A DNA stretch of 41,779 bases, from contig NGBS01000043.1 in assembly GCA_002245135.1 (NCBI GenBank), positions 1-41,779 on the forward strand. Direction: 5' to 3'. Positions within the stretch are counted from its first letter, which is position 1. Each line of letters opens with the position of its first letter. A program made the translations under genes and the position numbers. The DNA is from Proteromonas lacertae. Taxonomy: Eukaryota; Sar; Bigyra; Opalinata; Proteromonadidae. A model generated the notes under the pieces. That model was given only the letters and a program-made list of their open reading frames with translations, had not been told where the DNA came from and made no database searches. This document shows positions 27,585-36,436 of the stretch, one piece after another.

Positions 27585-28544
27585 ATGAAATTTATCCTTT
27601 ATAGTTTATTGATTTTTATTACCCTAATAATATTAACTAAAACTATTATTTTATATATAAAACATCCTTCAAAATATATTTACGTTGTATTAACAGTATT
27701 TATGAGAAATAATTTATTGAAACAATTAGAATTAATAGCAAAACAATCAGTTACAAATACCTTTAAAGTTCATATTATGGTTTTTCAAAGCGGGATGTAT
27801 ATTAATACATCATCGCTAATTAACAATTGGGTTATTCATCACAAATTTGATTTTTCTTATATACATTCTACTATAGAGACAGGTTTTTATGGCAGATTTT
27901 TAGCACCACTAATAGCATTTACAACAGAAAATTCATATTTTATAATAATTGATGATGATGTGATATGGGGGATTAAATATTTCGAAAATATGATTAGAGT
28001 AGTTGATTCAGGATCACTAGCTGTAAGGATGGGAAGACTGGTAAATAATGAATCTAAAGAATTAACTGTTGAAAACGTTTGGAAAGTTAATTTACCTGTA
28101 ACCTATAATGAAGATATAGAATATGATTTTGGTGGTCATATGTGGGCAGGAAAAATAAAATGGATAAGAAATGTATGGAATCATCCTCCTCCTACCATTC
28201 ATACTTCAGAAGATTTCTGGATCAGTGCTGCTTTAAAAGTATTTTATAATATTACAACAAAGAAGCCTAAATGCCCATCAAGCACAATACCAGTATCACC
28301 TGATTATTGTGCTTGTTCTGATAAAACTCAAAATCCAAATAAACATGAACCTCTTCATTTAGGTGGAAAAATAATACATGAGAATAGAGCATTCGCTATA
28401 GATTTGATAAGAAAAACATACAAAGTACCTTTATTATTAGAATTTCATCCTAATTTATTATACACAATTAGAAGAAAATATTCATATAATACAACTTTTA
28501 AAGCAAAGGAAGACTATATGAAAGATTGTTTATATTACATATAG
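27585..28544 (+). CDS. GT2/GT-A-like glycosyltransferase with DDDV and SEDF motifs
   Basis: 319 residues from the ATG at 27,585. An upstream ATG at 27,552 would overlap the previous gene and add 11 polar residues before the anchor. Anchor at residues 3-24. YVVLTVFMRNNLLKQLELIAKQS (33-55) is a GT2-like nucleotide-binding start. YFIIIDDDVIWG (118-129) is the DxD site. TSEDFWISAALKVFYN (207-222) is the acceptor-side ED motif. Cys-rich CPSSTIPVSPDYCAC follows and may form disulfides. Complete. Donor unknown. Confidence 0.75.
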   Translation: MKFILYSLLIFITLIILTKTIILYIKHPSKYIYVVLTVFMRNNLLKQLELIAKQSVTNTFKVHIMVFQSGMYINTSSLINNWVIHHKFDFSYIHSTIETGFYGRFLAPLIAFTTENSYFIIIDDDVIWGIKYFENMIRVVDSGSLAVRMGRLVNNESKELTVENVWKVNLPVTYNEDIEYDFGGHMWAGKIKWIRNVWNHPPPTIHTSEDFWISAALKVFYNITTKKPKCPSSTIPVSPDYCACSDKTQNPNKHEPLHLGGKIIHENRAFAIDLIRKTYKVPLLLEFHPNLLYTIRRKYSYNTTFKAKEDYMKDCLYYI

Positions 28545-28674
28545 TTTAATCAATTCACTCAAGCTGAAAAGGTTAAATGAATCTGTCTTATTTTTAACAC
28601 TTTTTAATACTTTTTTATACATATTAAAATTATTTGTTGATATATATCAACACAAAAAAGAAATAACATTCAAA

Positions 28675-30214
28675 ATGCTTGATTTAAATCTACAACATAA
28701 ATTAACACAATTATATAAAAAATATGATAATTGCTCAAGTAAATATCCAATGGAATGTGGATCAGTTTATGAAGGTAAGCATATTGGTCATCCTATATCT
28801 ATGTACAAAACGGGTACTTAACATTTGAGCATGTGTTCAATCGATTAAACTTGGGGTTTATAGAGGGTTTTCGACTATTCTAATTAGATATTATTATTCA
28901 TCTTTGTGTCTCTTAATTATAAGAATAGTCTAAGCTTTATACATAACCTACATGCTAATTCAGTTAATTAGATTTCGAATGTTTCATTAACTAATAGTTT
29001 CAAAAAAATATATAAATTATGTTTAGATGGAATCTATGCTTTGTTTTTTTATATAAAAACTAATGAATAAGAAATCTTAAAATTTATGTTGTAAAATTTT
29101 CAAGCCAAATCTGATACTTTTTTAAAGATTTTTCATTAAATAGTATTTGAATGTAGAAACAAAACATAGATCCCATCTAAACATAATTTATATATTTTTT
29201 TGAAACTATTAGTTAATGAAACATTCGAAATCTAATTAACTGAATTAGCATGTAGGTTATGTATAAAGCTTAGACTATTCTTATAATTAAGAGACACAAA
29301 GATGAATAATAATATCTAATTAGAATAGTCGAAAACCCTCTATAAACCCCAAGTTTAATCGATTGAACACATGCTCAAATGTTAACTACCCGTACAAAAC
29401 ATATTTAAGTAGTTATCCTATTAAATTTTCCGTTTTATCTCAATCAACAAAAGCATGCTTCAAATCTTCATTAATTATTTCTGTTCTATCATCTACAGAT
29501 GCATTTATAAATAGATATTCATATAGAAAATCCTACACTATATACAAAAAATATTATCCTTTGTATTTCTTTATTGGTTTATCAAGAAATAATACAATTA
29601 ATGAATTAATATTTGAAGAAAATAAAAAATATAATGATATGATAATATTTGATTATATAAGTAACTACTATAATAATTCAGTTCAGTTTATCATGAGCAT
29701 TAGATGGCTAAATAGAAATTGTAATGATTATAGATATATACTTTCTCAACAAAGTGATACCTTCGTAAATATTCCATATTATCAAAAATATTTTGAAAAG
29801 TCATCCAAAAATCATACAATCATCTCTATAGTCAGGAAAAAATCAAAAGTAATAAGAGATAAAAATAGTCCATGGTATGTACCTGAAACAATATATAATG
29901 AAACATCAATCTGGCCTAATTTTCCAGTAATAGCTCATATATTTTTATACAAGAATACAATAATGAAAATATTAAATGCTTCACATTATGTAAAGAAGAT
30001 TTTATTTATGGATGATGTTTATTTGGGAATGCTATTAGAATATTCAAATTTAACACACAGTTTACAGAACAACTTACCATGTATATATTATTATAATTAC
30101 AAGAAAATATTGAGTATTAGTGAATGCAAAAATAAAATATTAGCATTGCATGAAGTTAAACCAGGATTAATATACTATTTATCACAAAAAATTTATAAAT
30201 ATAATAATGATTAA
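28675..30214 (+). pseudogene. GT31-like gene split by a MULE-like MITE
   Basis: The frame from 28,675 (MLDLNLQHKL ... MYKT) is cut at codon 46 by a 580-bp element. After it, the same frame resumes at the duplicated GTACAAAAC and runs to 30,214. GT31 marks: YFFIGLS, SQQSDTFVNIP, MDDVYLGML. The acidic site is QSD where the relatives have DxD, so the first Asp is replaced. A hydrophobic segment (VLFLTLFNTFLYILKLFV) is open in frame upstream of 28,675 but has no ATG. The gene is thus hit by the insertion, by the lost start and by the altered metal site, and is very likely dead. Confidence 0.8.
28812..29391. mobile_element. 580-bp MULE-like MITE with 9-bp target duplication
   Basis: Long inverted arms of about 235 bp (28,812-29,048 and about 29,155-29,391), nearly identical, begin GGGTA(C/G)TTAACATTTGAGC and flank about 105 bp. 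The host site GTACAAAAC is duplicated at 28,803-28,811 and 29,392-29,400. Long inverted repeats plus a 9-bp duplication are typical of Mutator-like elements. There is no transposase, so movement would need a master copy elsewhere. The high arm identity suggests a recent insertion. Confidence 0.88.
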
Positions 30215-30307
30215 TATAACAAGACTTTTACGAGATTGATGTACTACATCTTATCAAGCCAAATAGTTTTCCTTTCATAACAATTATCATTAAAAAAATT
30301 ATTGGTT

Positions 30308-31156
30308 TTATTTTCTCAATTTTGCTACAATATTTGATTTTGTTATTAACGTACAGTTAAATTTTTTAATTATTATATATCCCAAATTAAATAAAATATT
30401 AAACATTTTTTCAATTTCATATTTTCCATATGCATCTATTTTCCCACAACTTACTTCCATGTGTATAAATTCTGCCCTATGATTAATTAGGAATTTTTTA
30501 CCTCCTTCAATTAAATCATATTCTCCTCCTTCGATATCAATTTTTATCATTGATACTTTTGTGGGTATAAGATTATCAAAATCATCCAATTTTTTTACAT
30601 TTATAATTTCTTCATAATCTGTATGATTATAGTATAATGATGAGTAGGACCAATTATCTTTAGCTATTTTCATATACTGTTTTTTTTCTTTTCTCCCTAA
30701 TGCGTAAGGATATATAGTTATATATTTTGAAAAATTTGAATTTAAGAAAGTAGTCATGCTAAATTGAAAAAGATTATTCGGAAGAGGTTCAAATGCATAG
30801 ACTTTTACTCTAGCTTGAGCAAATACAAATGAACATGAGCCAATATTAGCTCCAAAATCTATGAATATACCATCTTTACATCCTGATTTATAAATATTAA
30901 ACATTTCTTGACATTCAGGCCACATTCCTCTTCCTCTTATAGTATTAGAAACAGCATCACTAGTCTTAAGCAATTGAATAAAAGAAGCGTCAGAATATAC
31001 TGCTTTGCTAAAATAATATGATTGCTCATTTATAATTGTAGGAAGTACAATATGTTTAATTTTTGTGATGTTATTACAAATATTATGATGGATATATAGA
31101 TATAAAACAATACAGATTACAATAAAAAGAAATGTAATTTCTGAAATGAACAACAT
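30308..31156 (-). CDS. FkbM-family SAM-dependent methyltransferase
   Basis: 282 residues from an ATG. Anchor at residues 5-22. SAM-binding loop FIDFGANIGSCSF (98-110), AFEPLPNNLFQF (121-132), and KIDIEGGEYDLIEGG (205-219), the FkbM hallmark. FkbM enzymes O-methylate sugars or polyketides. With an N-terminal anchor and this neighbourhood, a Golgi sugar O-methyltransferase is the likeliest role. Intact. A partial second copy, nearly identical where I compared, begins at 41,150 in the opposite palindrome arm. Convergent with the GT31-like gene ending at 30,214. Confidence 0.87.
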   Translation of the reverse strand: MLFISEITFLFIVICIVLYLYIHHNICNNITKIKHIVLPTIINEQSYYFSKAVYSDASFIQLLKTSDAVSNTIRGRGMWPECQEMFNIYKSGCKDGIFIDFGANIGSCSFVFAQARVKVYAFEPLPNNLFQFSMTTFLNSNFSKYITIYPYALGRKEKKQYMKIAKDNWSYSSLYYNHTDYEEIINVKKLDDFDNLIPTKVSMIKIDIEGGEYDLIEGGKKFLINHRAEFIHMEVSCGKIDAYGKYEIEKMFNILFNLGYIIIKKFNCTLITKSNIVAKLRK

Positions 31157-31482
31157 GATATTCTATCTGGAAATTCCTAATAAAGGAAATTTCCTTTATA
31201 GCAACTTTCAATTGTTATAGAAGGAATAAATACAATTTTATATGTTAAAAATTTAGCAAATTAATAACATGAGCTGAAATTTCAAAAAACAAAATACCGT
31301 ATTATAAGGTAAGAAGATATATAAAAATGCCTATGGAAAAGTCTTTAAAAACCTGGTTGTGGAGATGGATCAGGGAAAACAATATTTATTTCAACATTTT
31401 TTAATGGACAATCAGCAAAGAACTTTAGATAAAGTTGCAGACGGTGATCATTTATAGTTATGACCTAGGTTCACAGTGTTAG
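31157..31482 (+). other. Intergenic stretch with a P-loop-like coding relic
   Basis: 326 bp between the FkbM start and the TIR element. Near 31,353-31,430 a plus-strand frame reads GCGDGSGKTIFISTFFNGQ, a Walker A-like GxGSGKT, and then stops; another frame reads NQQRTLDKVADGDHL. It could be a fragment of a small GTPase or an ATPase. It is too short to tell and has no start. AGGAAATTTCCTTT near 31,186 is a small palindrome. The same stretch occurs inverted at about 40,825-41,149. Confidence 0.3.
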
Positions 31483-32229
31483 TGTCTGCCAGACACTTTA
31501 AAACAAACTAAATGCATATTATTACTTGTTTTAATGAAAAATTGTTACTTTTGTACTTATTTTGTCATATAACTTACATCTGCAATATACTCTTTTGTGA
31601 ACTTCAGTATTGTATATATGAAAACGCATTTATTTTTATTTTTTGTTTTAGTGTTTCAATCACTACTAGAAACTAAAATACATTAGCTGAGATTAATAAT
31701 ATACGTAAATATTGATGATAAGATACTTAAAAACAAAATGCAATGTTCTGCAACTTACTTATACAATATTTTATAATATTTATGAGTAAACAACATTTGT
31801 TGCGAAATAAATATACTGTGCTTCATAATAAAAAGTACTCATTCATGCCATTGCATAACTAATATATTATTTTGCATATTACTTGTGCTTTATATCAAGC
31901 CATTTCATATTACATATATATGATTGCAAAATAGATATACAAACTTTAAGCCTTTTCAACTTCACTATTTTCGGTTTTAAAATATTTCAATATATAAGCT
32001 ATCATTATTTGGTTATAACACAAGCAATACAATTATTATAAAATGTATATAGTATAAATTCTTTAATAAATATTTATACAATACTGAAGTATATTGTAGA
32101 TGTAGGTTATATGACAAAATAAATACAAAAGTAACAATTTTTCATTAAAATAAGTAATAATATGCATTTAGATTGTTTTAAAGTGTCTGGTAGACAAACG
32201 GCCAACTCTGCCAAACGGCACACAACAGG
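31483..32229. mobile_element. Non-autonomous TIR element in the left arm
   Basis: The left end TGTCTGCCAGACACTTTAAA and the right end (TTTAAAGTGTCTGGTAGACA at 32,177-32,196) are inverted. Similarity continues inward for about 120-135 bp, through AAACAA(A/G)TCTAAATGCAT-type sequence and ATGACAAAATAA. The right end continues into AACGGCC and CAAACGGCACACAACA, shared with repeats ending at 13,688 and 15,998. The internal 450 bp match the 15,525-15,998 repeat. No ORF. Superfamily unknown; no clear target duplication. It lies between the divergent FkbM and DUF1647-like genes. Confidence 0.65.
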
Positions 32230-32347
32230 CATTATTTATGTGATAAATGTGTTAACATGATGGTTCGGGTAAAATAGTTATATCTCTTATAATTTGAAGG
32301 AAGATCATAAATAGTTTATAATTCAACATATAAACTAAGTTCTAAAA

Positions 32348-33199
32348 ATAATTGCTATTTTTTTATATTTTTATATCTTTATTATAATAGGATTATTAAT
32401 ATATAGTATTAATTTTCATCAGAATGTAACAAGTTGTCCCATAGGTTATAAAATTCTAGTATCTGGATCTTCTAATAATCACTTTTTATTACAATTATTG
32501 TTTCTATACAGAGTATATACTGTTGAAAAAAATATATGTATAGTAATATGGGATTTAGGCTTATCATTATTTAATAGCAGAAAATTATATAATGTTAAGA
32601 AATATATAGAAAGTAAGAATTTAAAAGTTCATATAAAATGTTTCAATTATGATATACATCCTTCTCATTTTAATATTAATATGAATGCTGGATATTATTC
32701 TTGGAAACCATTTGTTATATGGTATAGTTATAAGTACTACAAAAGAAGTATTCTATGGCTTGATTGTGGATGTTATATTAAAAATAAATTAGATTATGAA
32801 TTTAATGAAATTAAGAAAAAGAAGATATACTCAATAAGTTCAGGAACAACAATTAAAAAATATACACACAATAGCATGTTTCATTTGTTTAATGTAAAAA
32901 ATGAAATTTATAATAAAACAATGTGTTCAGGAGGAGTTGTAGGGCTTTATTATCCTTCAAATCTAGTTATTTATATTATGAATTTATGGAAAGCATGTGC
33001 TTTAATTAAAAATTGTATATCACCACCTGGAGCTAATAGAGGAAATCATAGACAAGACCAAAGTATATTATCAATAATATTATATCAAAATAACATTGAT
33101 TGTAGTATAAACCATCAAAAAGACTTTACAACTCATTTTGATAAATATTTAGACAAATATAATGATTCAAAATTTAAAAATTTGATATTGTCTGTTTAA
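32348..33199 (+). CDS. DUF1647-like glycosyltransferase, no visible ATG
   Basis: About 284 codons. The frame opens after TAA at 32,336, and the anchor (IAIFLYFYIFIIIGLLIYSINF) is preceded by ATA at 32,348, not ATG. The body shows VIWDLGLSL, AGYYSWKPFVIW, RSILWLDCGCYI, SGGVVGLY and PPGANRGNHRQDQSILSIILY. This is the pattern of the DUF1647 family, known from nematodes and other eukaryotes and thought to be GT-A-type glycosyltransferases. I recall this pattern from memory and cannot search. Intact apart from its start. An identical-looking copy lies at 39,109-39,960. Confidence 0.68.
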   Translation: MIAIFLYFYIFIIIGLLIYSINFHQNVTSCPIGYKILVSGSSNNHFLLQLLFLYRVYTVEKNICIVIWDLGLSLFNSRKLYNVKKYIESKNLKVHIKCFNYDIHPSHFNINMNAGYYSWKPFVIWYSYKYYKRSILWLDCGCYIKNKLDYEFNEIKKKKIYSISSGTTIKKYTHNSMFHLFNVKNEIYNKTMCSGGVVGLYYPSNLVIYIMNLWKACALIKNCISPPGANRGNHRQDQSILSIILYQNNIDCSINHQKDFTTHFDKYLDKYNDSKFKNLILSV

Positions 33200-33229
33200 T
33201 AGCTGTAAGAAAAGGAGACTTATCAAGGA

Positions 33230-33930
33230 ATGAACATCTTCAAATATAGTATTATTGTTTTATTTTTCCTGTAGTTATAAAGAGTATTGCTTATATAAGG
33301 ATTATAAGCATATTACATATTTTGATCTTGCATCTAATAATGGAGATTCCATTTTATGGCTATTTGGATACAAAAACACTAACAATTCATATCATGTTCC
33401 ATATCCTAAATTGCATCATTATCCTACCTCTAGAGTTTATGTTCATTCTTTTGAAAGAAATCCTTTACTTTGTAATTATATTCAAAATAATGTTGCCCTA
33501 TCAAATAGAACTGGATATATAAATATAAAAAAAACTACTGGGAACATTAGGTAGTTCATTATATTATAATAAATCAGATAGTAAATCAAACATGATTACA
33601 ATAAAATCAATAGACATTATATCATATTTTCATCAGCATATCAAATAAAAACATTTTAATATCCTAAAATTCGATTTTGAAGGTGAAGAATATTTTATGA
33701 TTCCAAATTTTATAGAAAATAATGTTTTAAGATATTCTGATTTCACCCTTTTATAAATAATCTTGGAGGAATAGATAAATCAAAAGATATTATTTTATAA
33801 TTTTAAGAAATATATGGAGTTTTATATCATTCCATATTTCGAAGAGTATAAAATAAGCAAAGAATTTATGAAGATCTATTATTATAAGTTTGATGTGTTG
33901 TTTCTTTTTAGAAAAAATTATTATTTAATT
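33230..33930 (+). pseudogene. Decayed FkbM-like methyltransferase, left arm
   Basis: The ATG at 33,230 opens an anchor (NIFKYSIIVLFFL). The frame shifts near 33,272 and continues as HITYFDLASNNGDSILW (SAM loop-like), RVYVHSFERNPLLC (acidic loop-like), then, after a further shift near 33,540 in an A-run and a stop near 33,646, LKFDFEGEEYF, the FkbM-type KxDxEGxEY motif. At least three breaks. The breaks are shared by the copy in the right arm, so they predate the duplication or arise at the same run-length sites. A second methyltransferase of the same family as the intact 30,308 gene. Confidence 0.65.
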
Positions 33931-34139
33931 ATAATGCTAAAATAAGAAATGATTATTATATTAAATTATAAAATTCATTTCACAAGTTATTTCCATTTAA
34001 CACTTACAATCAAACATAGATTATTCAAACCTCTTGATTTTATGAAATGGCTATTTAATTTGAATTATAAAAACGAATATAGCAGCAGTTTTTGATAGTA
34101 TTTAAATCCTTATTCGTTTTAATTACTAATTAGCTAATT
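33931..34139. other. AT-rich spacer, nothing seen
   Basis: About 210 bp of AT-rich sequence within the left arm, with no ORF or repeat recognised beyond the arm itself. Confidence 0.35.
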
Positions 34140-34777
34140 CCTTTTTACAGATTTGATTGAGTTACAGGTATATGTTTACTGTTGCTGCTGGTGGTTCTTC
34201 TTGTTGTTGTTTCAACTGTGGCTATATAAATGGTTTAACATTTGGTTTTATAATATTCTTCATTTTATCATCTGAGAAGTATAAATTCATATATTCGTTC
34301 ATGTCTAAAGTATCTTGATGTTTGATAGGAATTAATTTTTCATAATCAAATTTGCATACGAAACATTGTTGAATTGCACAGGCAGATTTTCTAGCTCAAT
34401 GTAATTAAACTGAGGTGGATTTTGTTTCTTCTTTAATTATTTTGTATCATAGTAAGGTAACTTTGTACAATTCGTCACAGATGATATTAAGGTGCTGGAT
34501 ATTTCGACTGACCTTTCGGTAGAATTCATAAGCTTTGCACATAATTCATTGTTAGTTTCTTGTTTGACTCTATCTGCTAGCTTTTTTTGATTGATTGATT
34601 TGAATGAATAATACCTTTCTCCATCATATCGGTCATATTTGAACGAATGTCTGCGATATCTACCTCATTTGGAATACAATTGTGTGCTTTGAAGTATTTG
34701 TACAGTGCTAGAGCGATCACATAGAGTATAAATACTAATACAGAGAGTAAAATTGTCATTATATCGTTCACCACCAT
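34140..34777 (-). pseudogene. Broken small membrane-protein gene, possibly virus-like in origin
   Basis: The minus strand from 34,777 encodes a single N-terminal membrane helix (IMTILLSVLVFILYVIALAL) and then a soluble polar stretch (NCIPNEVDIADIRSNM). Further protein-like phrases follow toward 34,140, ending in a Gln/Pro-rich tail. Composition is less AT-rich than the surrounding glycosyltransferase genes and closer to the Polinton genes, so it may be a stray fragment of such an element. It looks broken, with a few breaks. Family unknown. The inverted copy is at 37,530-38,168. Confidence 0.45.
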
Positions 34778-35119
34778 ACAAAAAATTTAAATCAATCAAC
34801 AAAAAATTAAAAAATAATACAATTAGACTTTATAATGCTTGCTTTGCAAGGCATAAATGTTTCACAATAATAAATACTATAAAAAACACCACTTTAATGA
34901 GTAGTCTTCTTCATTATGTATGTTATTTACATCAATTTCATAATTAAAATTACTTCTTCAGATTGTGTATATACAGAATTAATAATTAACATACCATCAA
35001 TAGTTATCTTAATGTGATTTTATGGAATAAGAACTTGTCTTATATAAATTCTAAAAAGCCGATTGCTTATTTTATTAGGTCATTATCCTTTACATTATTT
35101 TATTATTCAATATATAACT
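34778..35119. other. Intergenic region with short palindrome
   Basis: 342 bp, AT-rich. It contains ATGCTTGC-TTT-GCAAG(G)CAT near 34,834-34,854. The right-arm copy is a perfect palindrome, whereas the left has one extra G. The rest, up to the ATG at 35,120, shows no gene. Confidence 0.4.
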
Positions 35120-35872
35120 ATGCTATATAAATATAAACTTAAAAGTATAATATTTATTACTCTATGCTATATCATTGTTTTATATTATTTGTTGTTTAAT
35201 AGAGAATTTAATTCATGCTGGAGATTAATTCCTCATGATAATTTAATTAAAAAAGTAAATGAAAAATGTGTTGATAATCCTTTTTCATATTCTTTCGATT
35301 GGACAGATATACCATTGTGTAATGGAATTGAATGTGGTTTAATTAAAGAAAGAATTAAGAAGAATATAATATTTTTCACCATAGCAGATAATAATAGTAT
35401 TAGATATATACATAACTCATTTAAAATATTTTACATTCCTTATAATATTAAAAGCTTAATCACAATTGTTCATGAGAAGAGTTTATTAAATAACTGTAAA
35501 GAATATAACATATTTTGTATTTATAATAAATGGCCAACAATAATACACCAACTAAATACAACTTATAGAAGTAAGGTTTTCTATTTAAAATATTATTACA
35601 TACATTACTTTCTACAATATCATTTTTCAATTCTTTATGTTGATAGTGATGTTATTTTTGTTCAAAATTGCCTCAGAAACATATTAAATAGAAATGAAGA
35701 TCTATTATTACTAAAAAGTCAATTAAAATATATATTTGGTAATGCTGGGATTATGTATTAGAAAACATCAAAGATGTAGATAATTAAACTATTCAAATAA
35801 TAGAAATATTGTTATGTATGAAATGAAACGAAAATTATATGATAAATACTTTAATGAGAATTTCTAATAATG
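35120..35872 (+). pseudogene. GT77-like glycosyltransferase, truncated copy in left arm
   Basis: The ATG at 35,120 starts an anchor (IIFITLCYIIVLYYLLF); a TTG at 35,063 in the same frame is less likely. FFTIADNNSIRY and KVFYLKYYYIHYFLQYHFSILYVDSDVIFVQN lead to the DxD (DSD) of nucleotide-diphospho-sugar transferases of the GT77 type, then FGNAGIMY. A frame break near 35,758 follows, after which IRKHQRC in the next frame fits the family pattern NAGxMYxR. The arm ends at 35,872 inside the gene, so the 3' part is missing here but present on the other side of the spacer. Confidence 0.68.
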
Positions 35873-36436
35873 TTTAATTTAAGTATGCCAAAGTAGAATT
35901 ATTTAACTATGAATAATTGATATTTAAGTATCATTTCTTGATTTATTTCTTCTAGATTTATCTCTATTTTCCTTTCTTTTACTACAGCAGGAACTAATGG
36001 ATGTCTCAAAAAAGAGTAAATAGTTAGGAATAGTAAGAATATAATAATCTAGCAACTAACATACAAAAAGATATTGATTCTCTTATTCTAATATTCTGTT
36101 TGTTAAAAATATTTAATAACGTTAAATCACCAAAACTATTATTCATCCTGTAAACACATTTCGGCATGTTACATTTTTGATCAGGTAATATTATTATTAA
36201 ATTAAACAATTTACATATAGTTACTACAGTAGAAATATTTCTAACAATATAATATCTGGAAAATGTTATATATTTGTTTTTTAAGGATGTGTAATATTGT
36301 TGCTTATCAATATAATATAACATTCTCTCTTTAAGTGAAAACTCTTTATCACAATGAATTGGATGAACTACACAAATATATTTAAGATCCTTTTCTGGAG
36401 GTATTCCTACAGTGTACAATGGTAATGTATATAGAC
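35873..36436. other. 564-bp unique spacer at the palindrome centre
   Basis: This single-copy sequence holds most of the 3' part of the right-arm GT77-like gene (minus strand, to its stop at 36,024). About 150 bp of AT-rich sequence next to the left junction show nothing. Because the gene reads continuously from the right arm into the spacer, the right junction is ancestral and the left junction at 35,872/35,873 is the rearrangement point. Confidence 0.8.

Larger units (their letters stand above)
30527..35872 (+). repeat. Left arm of a giant inverted repeat
   Basis: The segment is repeated in reverse complement at 36,437-41,779. Paired coordinates sum to 72,306-72,309 all along: 35,872 with 36,437, 33,199 with 39,109, and 31,156 with 41,150. 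The inner limit is sharp: both arms share AATAATG and then diverge. The outer limit is set only by the window edge, so the true arm may be longer. Every difference I checked is a single-base insertion or deletion in a short run; I saw no substitution. Confidence 0.95.

Noticed and set aside
16655-31156. A trichomonad-type initiator motif (TCA-Y-T-W) ahead of the genes
   Set aside because: I did not find it consistently near the start codons, so it neither supports nor excludes a parabasalid host.
33230-33290. An intron explaining the break after the FkbM-like anchor
   Set aside because: TTTTTCCTGTAG resembles a 3' splice site, but no convincing 5' site or branch point is seen upstream, and other breaks in the gene lie at runs.
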